From: Actinomycetes bacterium
GTDB lineage: Bacteria > Actinomycetota > Acidimicrobiia > Acidimicrobiales > RAAP-2
Reading direction: 5' to 3'
DNA: 36,960 nt
Assembly (NCBI GenBank): GCA_021791845.1
Contig: JAJYVT010000028.1
Coordinates: 1-36,960 of the forward strand
The notes below the pieces were generated by a model that had not been told where the DNA came from, did no database searches, and worked only from the letters and a program-made list of their open reading frames with translations. This document shows positions 7,140 to 15,781 of the stretch, in pieces (the first letter of the stretch is position 1; each line of letters starts with the position of its first letter). The position numbers were made by a program, and so were the translations under genes.

Positions 7140-8380
7140 TACCGGCCTCCGAGGAGCGGAGCGAAGAGCTGGGACAGCCCGCCGATACCGGCGTTGGGGG
7201 TGGCGCCGCCAACCGCTGTGGCGAGGCCGCTCCCCGTGCCCGCACCCCCACCTGGTCCCCCGGCACCCGGGCCGGGCGACGCGCCGGCGCCCGGCGTGGG
7301 CGGCAGGGCGCCGGTCCCCGTGAGCGGACCTGTGCGTGTGGCGCAGGGCAGCGGTGTCGGGCCCAGGGCGTCGTCGAGCGCGGTTGTGATGGCGCCGCAG
7401 GCGCCCAGCGTGCCCGCCGTCCCCGTGAGCCCCGTCGTGCTCACGTAGATGTTGGCCCATGTGAGCGGCGTCTGGCCGGAGTAGCCGATCGACGAGAAGC
7501 CCTTGATGGCGGCGCCCAGGTAGGAGACGGCCTGGGCCAGGTCGTCCTCGTGGGTGTTGACCACCCCCATCGTGGCTGTGAGGTTCTTGACCAGTGACTC
7601 GACCGCCGGCCGGTCCTTGCTCAGGAGGCCGTTGGTCTGCGCCGCCATGGCCTCGACGTTGTCGATGAGGTCCGCCAGCTGCGCGCTGTGGTCGGCCAGG
7701 CCGCCGGCCACGGTGTTGAGCGAGGTGATCGCTGTGGCCAGCTGCTGGTCGTGGCGTGCCAGGGTTGTGGCCAGCGTCTTGGACGAGCCGATCAGCTGGC
7801 CGACCTCGGCGCTGCGGTCGCTCACCGTGGTCGTGAGCCTGCCCAGCCCCTGGATGATCTCGGCCACCTGCTGCTGCTTGCCCTTGGTGATGGCGGCCAT
7901 GTCCTGCACCAAGGCGTTGAGGGCCTTGGCGTTGGAGTGCTCGAGGAGGTGCCCTGCCACGTTGTTCAGCTGGTAGAGCTCCGTCGGCATCCCGGTGTCG
8001 GTGAGCACGGCACCGGACGCGAGCGGCCGTCCCCACCCGCTCACCGGCACCAGCGTGACGTCCACCTCACCCAGGAGGGTCTCCACCTCGATGTCGGCGG
8101 CGGTGTGGTGCGGCAGCCGGACCCCGTCGTCGATGGTCATGGACACGTCGACGTGGTTGCCGGCGACGGCCACCGAGTCGACCGAGCCCACGTGCACGCC
8201 CGCCAGCAGGACGTTCGTTCCCTTGGAGATGCCGGCGGCGTTGGGGAACCGCGCTGAGACGGTGTAGCCGGACTGGAAGGCGCTCCGGTTGAGGAACACC
8301 ACGGCGGTCACCACCGCGGCCATCACGACGATGGCGATCGCCCCGATCACCTTGGGCCGGCGCTCGGTGAAGGCTTTCAT
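7139..8380 (-). CDS. mceC: Mce family protein, MceC position
   Basis: Third Mce subunit, 413 residues. N-terminal anchor (about residues 11-30, IGAIAIVVMAAVVTAVVFL), MCE domain (GYTVSARFPNAAGISKGTNV ... GVHVGSVDSV, about 38-115), then a helical barrel region with heptad-like Leu/Ala spacing and NTVAGGLADHSAQLADLI-type repeats. A Gly/Pro/Thr tail follows a Cys pair (LGACGA ... LPCATR) that may be disulfide-linked outside the membrane. ATG at 8380 overlaps the mceB stop as ATGA. The stop TAG shares one base with the mceD GTG. Substrate specificity of the importer cannot be read from sequence; characterised mycobacterial systems move fatty acids or sterols. Confidence 0.93.
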   Translation of the reverse strand: MKAFTERRPKVIGAIAIVVMAAVVTAVVFLNRSAFQSGYTVSARFPNAAGISKGTNVLLAGVHVGSVDSVAVAGNHVDVSMTIDDGVRLPHHTAADIEVETLLGEVDVTLVPVSGWGRPLASGAVLTDTGMPTELYQLNNVAGHLLEHSNAKALNALVQDMAAITKGKQQQVAEIIQGLGRLTTTVSDRSAEVGQLIGSSKTLATTLARHDQQLATAITSLNTVAGGLADHSAQLADLIDNVEAMAAQTNGLLSKDRPAVESLVKNLTATMGVVNTHEDDLAQAVSYLGAAIKGFSSIGYSGQTPLTWANIYVSTTGLTGTAGTLGACGAITTALDDALGPTPLPCATRTGPLTGTGALPPTPGAGASPGPGAGGPGGGAGTGSGLATAVGGATPNAGIGGLSQLFAPLLGGR

Positions 8381-9570
8381 GCCGCCCCTCCTTCCACGGT
8401 GCGCAGGATCGCTGGGACCGTCGACGGGCCGCCTGTCGCTGTGCCCCCGGGTCCGGGCGTCGGGGCCGACGCCGGTCCGGCGGGTGATGCCGACGAGGAC
8501 GACGAGGGGAGGCCGAGCGGCAGCGGCGGGGTGCCGGCAGCACCAGAGCCGGCGGGCGGGCGTGTCGGCGCGTCGTAGGAGCACGCCGTCTGGTTGGCGA
8601 GGCAGGTGTAGACGGTCTGGACCTGGAACCACTGCCCGTAGGAGGAGATCTCGACGTAGGGTGCGAGCCCGGACCCCAAGGTGGCCAGCGACTGGGCCAG
8701 CTGGGTCTGGTGGGCGACGATGGTCGCGGTCGCGGTGTTGAGGTCGTTGATGGCCGAGTCGATGGTCGACCGGTTCTGGCCGACCAGGCCGGCCAGGTCG
8801 CCGGCCACCGTCGACAGGTTGCCCACCACGGCGTCGAGCAGCGTGTTGCGCGAGGCGAGGGCATGGGCCACGGTCTGGAGGTTGGCCACCAGCGAGCCCA
8901 CGTCGCCGCTGCGCTGGGCGATCGCCGTCAGCACCTGGTCCAGGCTGCTGATGACCGCGCCAACCTGGGCGTCGAGTGCCCCCACGGTGGTCGAGATCGC
9001 GGCGCTGCTGTTGATGAGCTGGTCGATCTCGGCCGTGTCGCCGTTGATGGCGCCGGAGACGTTCTCCACGAAGGCGTTGGCCTCGGCGGGGTTGATGGCC
9101 TGCAGGAGCGGCCCGAGCGTGTTGAGGAAGGCGTTGACGCTGGCGTCGGTGACGTCGTGGGAGAGCGGGATGGTGGCCCCCGAGGACAGCAGCCGGCCCC
9201 GCCCGTCGGGGTAGAGGTAGACGTCCTTCTGGCCGATCACGTTCTTCCACCGCAGGCCCACGTCGGTCCCGGCGCGGAGCGGGACGTCGGTGTTCACGCT
9301 CAGCCCCACCAGCGCATGGCCGCGCTGGACGGCGATCGAGGAGACCTGGCCGACCTGGACGCCGGCCACGTCCACGGCTGTCCCGGTGGTCAGGCCTGTC
9401 ACCTGGGCCAGCTGGGCGTAGACGGTGCGCCGTGACTGGAACAGGGAGATGTTGCCCACGTGCACGGCCAGCACCACCAAGAGGGCGAGGCAGACGGCGG
9501 CGAACACCGAGAACTTCCACAGCGACGAGGGAAGGCGGCGCACGGCGCGCAGCGACGGTCGGCGGCTCAC
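8377..9570 (-). CDS. mceB: Mce family protein, MceB position
   Basis: Second Mce subunit, 397 residues. A short basic start (SRRPSLRAVRR) precedes a membrane anchor (about residues 18-37), an MCE domain (RTVYAQLAQVTGLTTGTAVD ... GVQVGQVSSI) and a helical region with repeated 'NLxTVAxxLAxR' spacing, then a Ser/Pro/Gly-rich tail after a C...C pair (YTCLANQTACSY). The start is GTG at 9570, overlapping the mceA stop as GTGA. The frame is open further upstream, but this start matches the anchor position of the other subunits and the coupling pattern of the operon. Confidence 0.93.
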   Translation of the reverse strand: MSRRPSLRAVRRLPSSLWKFSVFAAVCLALLVVLAVHVGNISLFQSRRTVYAQLAQVTGLTTGTAVDVAGVQVGQVSSIAVQRGHALVGLSVNTDVPLRAGTDVGLRWKNVIGQKDVYLYPDGRGRLLSSGATIPLSHDVTDASVNAFLNTLGPLLQAINPAEANAFVENVSGAINGDTAEIDQLINSSAAISTTVGALDAQVGAVISSLDQVLTAIAQRSGDVGSLVANLQTVAHALASRNTLLDAVVGNLSTVAGDLAGLVGQNRSTIDSAINDLNTATATIVAHQTQLAQSLATLGSGLAPYVEISSYGQWFQVQTVYTCLANQTACSYDAPTRPPAGSGAAGTPPLPLGLPSSSSSASPAGPASAPTPGPGGTATGGPSTVPAILRTVEGGAA

Positions 9571-10868
9571 GACGACCCTCCGAGGAGCCGGCTCACGTAC
9601 CCGCCGATCGAGCCGGCGTGTGTCGTCGAGGGCCGGCCGAGGATGCGGTACACCGCTGTGCCGAGGCTCTGGGTGGCCTTCGAGATCGGTGTCGTGCCGG
9701 CGGGCGGCGTGGTGGGCGCCGTGACGGGCCCGCCCGGCGTCGGCGTGGTCGCCGCCGGGGCGCCTGTGTGCTGCAGGGCGTCGAACGCCGCCAGCTGGGC
9801 CTTGCATGTGAAGGCCGACCCGGCTCCCGCCAAGGCCTGCTGCAGCGGCTCGAGGTACGTGAGCCCCGAGGTGGGAGGGGCGATCAGGTCGCACACCAGC
9901 GCGTTCACGTCGGAGAACATGACGAAGGTGTCGAAGTAGACGAAGTGCGACCCTGTGGGCAGCGTCTCCTGGCTCTTGGCGCTCGCCACCTTGTAGGCGT
10001 ACCGGTAGGCACCCTGGATGACCTGGCCCAGCTCTGTCTGCTGCGCCGTCAACACGCGGGCCGGGTTGGCCCCGTCGCGCAGGAGGGTGTCGATTGTCGG
10101 GTGGTAGTCGGTGAGCAGCCGGGCGAGCTCGGTGGAGAACGATGTCAGGCTGGCCAGGAGCTTCGAGTAGTCGGCGGCCTCGGCGTTGAACGCCGGCAAG
10201 GCGACGTTCTCCTGTCGGGAGAGGCCGTTCAGCGCCGGGCCGTCGGGCGCCAGAGCGGCGGTGAACCTGGCGAAGGAGTCCAGGGCCGAGAGCTGGGCGG
10301 CCAAGGTGCGGTCGAAGTACCCGGCCAGGCTGGCACCCGCGTCGATGGACGCCTTGATGCGCGGCCCCTCGCCGTTGGACGCCTGGGCCAGCTCCCCCAC
10401 GACGGTGGCCAGGCTCTGCCGTGTGATCGTCTGGAGGAACGGCGCCGCCGCTGTGAACAGGTTGTTGAGCTCGTCGGAGGTGGCCGTCCGCGCCAGCACG
10501 GCGCCAGGCGGCAGGTCGACGCCCTCGGGGTGGGCCGGCTCGGCCAGTGTGACCTGCTCGGCGCCGAAGAGGTTGACCGGGCCGATGGTCGCCCTGGTCC
10601 CGACCGGGACGTGGAAGCCGGGCTGGATGAGCATCGTCACCTTGGCCCGGGCACCGGCCAGGGTGATCGCCGACACCCGACCGACCTGGACGCCGCGGTA
10701 GACGACCTCCGAGCCTGGGTCGAGCCCCTCTCCCGCCCGGGGGAAGTAACCGGTGAGCCGGTAGTCACCGGCGAAGTCGCCGTTGGCGGCCCGCACCGAC
10801 ACCACCGTGGCCACGACCGCCACGACGAGCACGGCCAGCGCGATGGCGGCACGCACGGGGCGGCTCAT
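9567..10868 (-). CDS. mceA: Mce family protein, MceA position
   Basis: First Mce subunit after the two permease genes, the standard order. The 433-residue product has an N-terminal anchor (about residues 7-27), the MCE domain (YRLTGYFPRAGEGLDPGSEV ... GVQVGRVSAI, about 36-115), a helical region and a conserved-looking C-terminal section with aromatic residues (GSHFVYFDTFVMFSDVNALVCDLI) before a Thr/Pro/Ala linker and short tail. The ATG at 10868 overlaps the yrbEB stop as ATGA. By family knowledge, the Mce subunits form the envelope-spanning shaft energised by the YrbE permeases and the Mkl ATPase encoded alongside. Confidence 0.94.
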   Translation of the reverse strand: MSRPVRAAIALAVLVVAVVATVVSVRAANGDFAGDYRLTGYFPRAGEGLDPGSEVVYRGVQVGRVSAITLAGARAKVTMLIQPGFHVPVGTRATIGPVNLFGAEQVTLAEPAHPEGVDLPPGAVLARTATSDELNNLFTAAAPFLQTITRQSLATVVGELAQASNGEGPRIKASIDAGASLAGYFDRTLAAQLSALDSFARFTAALAPDGPALNGLSRQENVALPAFNAEAADYSKLLASLTSFSTELARLLTDYHPTIDTLLRDGANPARVLTAQQTELGQVIQGAYRYAYKVASAKSQETLPTGSHFVYFDTFVMFSDVNALVCDLIAPPTSGLTYLEPLQQALAGAGSAFTCKAQLAAFDALQHTGAPAATTPTPGGPVTAPTTPPAGTTPISKATQSLGTAVYRILGRPSTTHAGSIGGYVSRLLGGSS

Positions 10869-11743
10869 CCGACGAGCCTCGCCGTGATGTTGACGCCGCC
10901 GAACAGCACCATGGACAGGAACAGGTTCAGGAGGACGACCACGATGATCGAGAGCCGGATGGCCCGGCCCGCCGCCACGCCCACCCCGGCCGGCCCGCCC
11001 GTGGCGTTGTAGCCGTAGTAGCAGTGGATCAGGGTGACCACGACGGCGAACACCATCGCCTTCAGGAAGGAGTAGAAGATGTCGATCGGCGGCAGGAACA
11101 GCTGGAAGTAGTGGTGGTAGGTGCCGGTGGAGAGCCCGAAGAACTTGGTCACGATGAGCTCGGTCGCCAGGTAGCTGGAGAAGAGCGCCGCCAGGTACAG
11201 CGGGACCATGGTGATGAGGGCGGCCCAGACCCGCGTGGCCACCAGGTAGACGACGCTGTTGACGCCCATCACCTCCAGGGCGTCGACCTCCTCGGAGATC
11301 CGCATGGCTCCGAGCTGGGCCGTGAACCCGGCCCCCACCTGCGCCGCCAGCGCCACCCCGGCCACGAGGGGCGTGATCTCGCGGGTGTTCGCCAGCGACG
11401 AGATCACGCCGGTGAAGGCCTGCGCCCCGATCTGCGACAGCCCGGTGAAGCCCTCCAGTCCCACCTCGGTCCCGGTGAAGAAGGAGATGCTCATCACGAC
11501 GAAGAACATCCCGCCGCCCACGACGAGCGCACCCGGCCCGATGGCGATGTCGGACATGAGGATGCCGATCTCCCTCGGGTACCGCAACGCCCTGGGCATG
11601 GCCCGCAGGATGCGGACGTAGAAGCGGAGGTGGCCGTAGAAGGCGTCCAGGAGCCCCAGTGGCGCGTCGACCGCCGCGCCCAGCCCGCGGCGGACGCCGT
11701 GGTCCCTGGCGGGCGCGGAGGCGGGCAGCTCGGTCGTCGCCAT
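10865..11743 (-). CDS. yrbEB: YrbE/MlaE-family permease, second subunit
   Basis: Integral membrane permease of the Mce importer, 292 residues, usual length. The MlaE-type core is clear: an amphipathic N-terminal segment (YVRILRAMPRALRYPREI), then membrane spans around VVGGGMFFVVMSISFFTGTEV, GVALAAQVGAGFTAQLGAMRI, ALITMVPLYLAALFSSYL and the C-terminal IRLSIIVVVLLNLFLSMVLF. The segment MRISEEVDALEVMGVNSVVYLVATR is the family's conserved cytoplasmic coupling loop that contacts the ATPase. It starts at ATG 11743, sharing one base with the yrbEA stop (TGATG). YrbE proteins act as a heterodimer with one copy from each gene. Confidence 0.95.
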   Translation of the reverse strand: MATTELPASAPARDHGVRRGLGAAVDAPLGLLDAFYGHLRFYVRILRAMPRALRYPREIGILMSDIAIGPGALVVGGGMFFVVMSISFFTGTEVGLEGFTGLSQIGAQAFTGVISSLANTREITPLVAGVALAAQVGAGFTAQLGAMRISEEVDALEVMGVNSVVYLVATRVWAALITMVPLYLAALFSSYLATELIVTKFFGLSTGTYHHYFQLFLPPIDIFYSFLKAMVFAVVVTLIHCYYGYNATGGPAGVGVAAGRAIRLSIIVVVLLNLFLSMVLFGGVNITARLVG

Positions 11744-12585
11744 CAGATCGCCTTCTGCGGGATGAAGTTGAAGTAGAAGATCGTGAGCACGAAGTTCACG
11801 AAGAAGGCGAGGATGAAGGTCACGACCACGGCCTGGTTGACGGCGTCACCCACCCCCTTGGGGCCCCCCTTTGCGTAGATGCCCTTGTAGCAAGCCACCA
11901 TGGCGGCGAGGAACCCGAAGACCGCCGCCTTGAAGAGCGCGATGCCGAGGTCGGCCAGCTGGGCCAGCTCGGCGAAGGTGGCGAAAAAGCTCGACTGGGT
12001 CACGTGCACGGCGGTGACGCCGAAGTAGAGGCCCCCGGCGATCCCGGCCACGCTGACCACGGCGTCCAGGAGGAAGGCCACCACCGTGGCCGCGAGCAGC
12101 CGGGGCAGCACGAGGCGGTGCAGCGGGTTGATCCCCATCACCTCCATGGCGGAGATCTCTGTGCGGATGCGCCGGGAGCCGAGGTCGGCGCACATGGCCG
12201 ACCCGCCCGCGCCGGCGATGAGCAGCGCCGTCGCCACCGGCGCCTGCTCTCGCACGACGGCCAGCACCATGGCCGCTCCCAACTGGGACTGGGCGCCGAT
12301 CTGCTCGAGGAGTGAGCCCACCTCGAGGGCGATGACCATGCCGAAGGGGATGGACACCAAGATGAGCGGGAGGGTCGTCACCCGGGCCAGGAACCAGCAC
12401 TGGTCCAGGAACTCCCCCACCGGCAGGCCGCGCACGAAGAGCTGGCGCAGCGCCTCGAGCCCCATGGCGAACATGCGGCCCGTCTCGCGCACCGCCGCCG
12501 CCACCTTGCCGTCGGAGCGCCTCGGCACGAGGGGCCGGGCGGGCATGACCGACGTCGGGTCCGGCCGCGTCATGCGACCGGACAT
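11743..12585 (-). CDS. yrbEA: YrbE/MlaE-family permease, first subunit
   Basis: First gene of the mce operon and partner of yrbEB. With the ATG at 12585 the product is 280 residues. Membrane spans include TTLPLILVSIPFGMVIALEV, ATALLIAGAGGSAMCADL, LLAATVVAFLLDAVVSVAG and the C-terminal VVTFILAFFVNFVLTIFYF. The coupling loop reads SRRIRTEISAMEVMGINPLHR. In-frame ATGs at 12573 and 12546 are alternatives; only a weak GAGAG lies upstream of the first. The frame continues open to 13119, but that part overlaps the divergent mkl gene and has no family content. The operon promoter must lie in the 238-bp gap to mkl or further upstream. Confidence 0.94.
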   Translation of the reverse strand: MSGRMTRPDPTSVMPARPLVPRRSDGKVAAAVRETGRMFAMGLEALRQLFVRGLPVGEFLDQCWFLARVTTLPLILVSIPFGMVIALEVGSLLEQIGAQSQLGAAMVLAVVREQAPVATALLIAGAGGSAMCADLGSRRIRTEISAMEVMGINPLHRLVLPRLLAATVVAFLLDAVVSVAGIAGGLYFGVTAVHVTQSSFFATFAELAQLADLGIALFKAAVFGFLAAMVACYKGIYAKGGPKGVGDAVNQAVVVTFILAFFVNFVLTIFYFNFIPQKAI

Positions 12586-12823
12586 GGCTCTCGCTGCGGC
12601 TCTGGTCGTCCCGGACGTAGCACCCGGTGTTCCCCCTGCTCCTGCGGCTGGGCCGGTAGATGCCCAGCAGAAGGAGAAACGATGCAGGGGCTGGGGCCTT
12701 ACGGTCGGCCGGCTCGGGACCGGGGCCCGCCCCCCGTCCACCGGCGCGACTGGACCCGGCCGGAACGGGTAGAGAGCGCCCGGGAGACCGTAAGGGGCTC
12801 CGCCTTGACCCGTTTCCTGGACG
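12586..12823. promoter_or_regulatory. Divergent mce/mkl promoter region
   Basis: A 238-bp gap separates yrbEA (minus) and mkl (plus) and must carry the start signals for the mce operon, and probably for mkl. No convincing -35/-10 pair was found on either strand. It contains a textbook Shine-Dalgarno AAGGAG (12671-12676) five bases before an ATG at 12682 on the plus strand; that ATG opens a frame that is not the mkl frame. No recognisable regulator gene adjoins the operon. Confidence 0.5.
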
Positions 12824-13942
12824 GTGCCGATGAGGCCATGGGGGAAGAAGAGGCCGGCGGCCGCCAGCCGGGTCCCGGCCGGCCAGCCGGCGGACGCGGC
12901 GACGGTGCCGGGCGCGCCCGACGGGCCCGAGCCGACCCGCCAATGGGTCGCGCCCGGCAGCCCGATCATCTCCCTCGTGGGGGTGACGAAGTCGTTCGGC
13001 AGCCACACGGTGCTGGAGGACGTCACCTTCGACATCCCCAAGGGCCGGACCACGGCGATCCTGGGCCCCTCGGGCACCGGCAAGTCCGTGCTCTTGAAGA
13101 ACATCCTGGGCCTGCTCACGCCGGACCGGGGCCAGATCTGGGTCGACGGCGACCAGATCGTCGGGATGCGGGAGCGCCGCCTCTACGACGTGCGCAAGAA
13201 GTTCGGGGTGCTGTTCCAGGACGGCGCCCTGTTCGGGTCCATGTCCCTCTACGACAACATCGCGTTCCCCTTGCGCGAGCACACGCGCAAGTCGGAGCGG
13301 GAGATCCGCGAGGTGGTGCTCCGCAACGCCGAGCTGGTGGGCCTCCTCTCCCATCTGAAGAAGCTGCCGGGCGAGGTGTCGGGCGGGATGAAGAAGCGGG
13401 CCGGGCTGGCGCGGGCCATGGTCACCGACCCCGAGATCGTCCTGTTCGACGAGCCGGACTCCGGATTGGACCCTGTCCGGGTGGCCTACCTGGACGAGCT
13501 CGTCCGGACGGCGCAGCAGGAGACCGGCGCCACGTTCTTCGTCATCACGCACAACATCGAGTCGGTCAAGCGCATCGCCGACTACATGGGCATCCTCTTC
13601 CGGTCACGGCTGGTGAAGTTCGCCAGCAAGGAGGAGATGCTGGCTTCCCACGACCCCGTCATCCAGCAGTTCCTCGCCGGGAGGCCCGAGGGCCCCATCG
13701 GGATGGACGAGATGGCGGACGGCACAGCACCCGCCGGGGGCGGGGCGGGCACCGCCGGGGGCGAGGCGGGTGAGGCGGGTGAGGCGCGTGAGGCGGGCAC
13801 CGCCGGGGGCGAGGGGACAGGCGGCGCGAACGGGCGACCGGTCGGCGCCGCACGGGCGGCGGCGGCAGACACCGCGGTCATCGCACCGGTGGCCACGAAC
13901 GGCCGGGCGCCCACCGCCGGGCGCGCCGATCACAGCTCGTAG
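12824..13942 (+). CDS. mkl: ATP-binding protein of the Mce importer (MceG/Mkl-type)
   Basis: ABC ATPase that powers YrbE/Mce lipid import. Counted from the GTG at 12824 (ATG at 12830 is equally possible), the ABC domain begins near residue 48 after a Pro/Ala-rich leader. Walker A is GPSGTGKS (81-88), the Q-loop FQDG (131-134), the signature VSGGM (185-189), Walker B IVLFDEPDSGLDP (205-217) and the switch His243. The signature VSGGMKKRAGLARA and the Asp in DEPDSGLDP are typical of the MlaF/Mkl group. The last ~75 residues are Gly/Ala/Glu repeats. Neither start has a Shine-Dalgarno. The 3' end overlaps the convergent exporter gene by 13 bp. Placement next to yrbEA makes this a self-contained importer; in mycobacteria mkl is usually unlinked. 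Confidence 0.95.
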   Translation: MPMRPWGKKRPAAASRVPAGQPADAATVPGAPDGPEPTRQWVAPGSPIISLVGVTKSFGSHTVLEDVTFDIPKGRTTAILGPSGTGKSVLLKNILGLLTPDRGQIWVDGDQIVGMRERRLYDVRKKFGVLFQDGALFGSMSLYDNIAFPLREHTRKSEREIREVVLRNAELVGLLSHLKKLPGEVSGGMKKRAGLARAMVTDPEIVLFDEPDSGLDPVRVAYLDELVRTAQQETGATFFVITHNIESVKRIADYMGILFRSRLVKFASKEEMLASHDPVIQQFLAGRPEGPIGMDEMADGTAPAGGGAGTAGGEAGEAGEAREAGTAGGEGTGGANGRPVGAARAAAADTAVIAPVATNGRAPTAGRADHSS

Positions 13943-15591
13943 CGCTCGCCCGACCGCCGGTGCACCGTGGCCGCCGCCACCACCGCGCCGACCAGCAACA
14001 GCCCCCCGGCGATGTCGAAGCAGAGGTGCAGCCCCGATCCGAAGGCCCCGTAGGCGGCGTGCACCACCTTGGTGGCGAGGTTGGCGACGTGCACTGTGTG
14101 GCTGTGCTCGGCCTTGGACGCCGCGCTGCCCGAGAGGCCGCCGCTGGTCACCGCGTGGATGACGAGGCTCTGGAAGCTCGGTGGGATCCCCAGGGACTCG
14201 AGGCGGACGGCTAGCTGCCCCGTCAGCTTGGAGTCCACCACCGCGCCGAGCACCGCCACCCCGATGACGGCACCGAGCTCCCGGCTGGTGTTGGTGGCCG
14301 ACGCCGCCATGCCCGAGCGCTGCGGCGGCACGACGGTCAGGGCGGCGGAGGTCACCGGCACCAGGGCGATGCCGAAGCCGAGCCCGGCGATGGGAAGCGT
14401 CCATCCCAGGGTGCCGATCCCCGAGTGGGGCCCGAGCGTGGCGCTGGTGGCGAAGATCCCGGCGGCGGCGAGGACGCAGCCGACCACCATCGGGACGCGC
14501 GCCCCCCACCGTCCCACCCACGGCCCCGTGACCGCCGAGCCGATGATGAGGGCCAGCGCCATCGGGAGGAAGTCGAGCGCCGTCTGGTACGCGGACTGTG
14601 TGATGACCACCTGCACGTACAGCGCGGTGAAGAAGAAGATGGAGAAAGTCCCGAAGAACGTGACGAAGGCGACGAAGTTCGAGCCGAGGAACGGCAGCTT
14701 GCGGAAGAGCCCGACGTCGAGCATGGGGCTGCGCCGGGTCCGCTCCACCAGGAGGAAGGCACCGGCGAAGACGACGGCGAGGCCGAAGAGCGCGTCGATC
14801 CACCAGGTCCCGTAGCCGGAGATCTCGCCCTGGATGATGGCGAAGGAGACGGCGGCGAGCGCCGCCGCGCCGAGCAGCATCCCGGCCGGGTCGAACTTGC
14901 GACCCTCCGGGTCGGCCGACTCGGGGACGGTGACGGCGGCCATCACGAAGGCGGCCACCCCGAAGGCGAGGTTGAACCAGAAGATGGCCCGCCAGGTGAA
15001 CGCCCCCACCAGGGCGCCGGCGATGACCGGCCCGAGGGCCAGTGCCAGGCCCGACACCGCGGCCCAGACGCCCAGCGCGTCGGCGCGCGTCGCCCGGTCG
15101 GGGTAGACGTGGCGGATGACCGAGAGCGTCCCCGGCTCCGAGGCGGCGGCCCCCACACCCATCACGACCCGCCCGAGGATGAGCCAGCCGGCCGTGGGCG
15201 CCAGCGCGCAGACCACCGATCCGGCGCAGAAGATGGCGACGCCGGTGAGCATCGCTCGCTTGCGGCCGAGGATGTCACCGAAGGTGCCCGCCGCGAGCAT
15301 GAAACTGGCGAAGGTGAGCGCGTAGCCGTCGACCACCCACTGCAGCGAGGTGACGCCGGCGTGCAGCGAGGTCTGGATGTCGGCCAGCCCCACGCTGACG
15401 ACCGTGTTGTCCAGGAAGGTGAGGAAGAGGACGAGGCAGAGCGTGGCGAGGGCCGCCGCCTGGGCCGGGGAGCCGAGCCCTCCGGGGCGGACTTCGATGC
15501 CCAGTCCCCCGCCGTCCGACGCGCCGGACGCCACGGCCGAGCCGGCGGCTCCGAGGCTCGACGCTCCGCCGCCCCCGGTGCCCGATGTCAT
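13930..15591 (-). CDS. DHA2-type MFS exporter (EmrB/QacA-like)
   Basis: Drug:H+ antiporter-2 family transporter, 553 residues, 14 predicted membrane spans. After a ~45-residue Gly/Ser/Ala-rich start comes the first span with FLDNTVVSVGLADIQ (the D-x-T-I/V-V-N-like DHA2 motif), then QWVVDGYALTFASFMLAAGTFGDILGRKR (motif A) and LALGPVIAGALVGAFTWRAIFWFN (motif C region). The ATG at 15591 is chosen because AGGGGA lies 6 nt upstream; the frame is open to 15705. Likely exports hydrophobic or cationic compounds, substrate unknown. It stands alone, reads toward mkl, and overlaps that gene's end by 13 bp. A regulator is not adjacent. Confidence 0.93.
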   Translation of the reverse strand: MTSGTGGGGASSLGAAGSAVASGASDGGGLGIEVRPGGLGSPAQAAALATLCLVLFLTFLDNTVVSVGLADIQTSLHAGVTSLQWVVDGYALTFASFMLAAGTFGDILGRKRAMLTGVAIFCAGSVVCALAPTAGWLILGRVVMGVGAAASEPGTLSVIRHVYPDRATRADALGVWAAVSGLALALGPVIAGALVGAFTWRAIFWFNLAFGVAAFVMAAVTVPESADPEGRKFDPAGMLLGAAALAAVSFAIIQGEISGYGTWWIDALFGLAVVFAGAFLLVERTRRSPMLDVGLFRKLPFLGSNFVAFVTFFGTFSIFFFTALYVQVVITQSAYQTALDFLPMALALIIGSAVTGPWVGRWGARVPMVVGCVLAAAGIFATSATLGPHSGIGTLGWTLPIAGLGFGIALVPVTSAALTVVPPQRSGMAASATNTSRELGAVIGVAVLGAVVDSKLTGQLAVRLESLGIPPSFQSLVIHAVTSGGLSGSAASKAEHSHTVHVANLATKVVHAAYGAFGSGLHLCFDIAGGLLLVGAVVAAATVHRRSGERYEL

Positions 15592-15781
15592 CGGCTTCCC
15601 CTGGTCATGGCCATGACCATTCCCACGGTACCGGCGGTCGACGCCAGCACCTGCCGCTTCGCTCCGTCCGAGGCGGGCCCCGGCGCGGCGGGCGTCTTGG
15701 GGCAAACGATGTTTCGAGCCTTGGCTCCACGGTCGGGGCCGAGCCGCCGAAAAACCCGATCATCCGGCGGGATGCCGCCGA

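Noticed and set aside
12600-12660. ECF-type promoter (GGAAC...CGTC) for the mce operon on the minus strand
   Set aside because: The two blocks are only ~11 bp apart, too close for the usual ~16-17 bp spacing.
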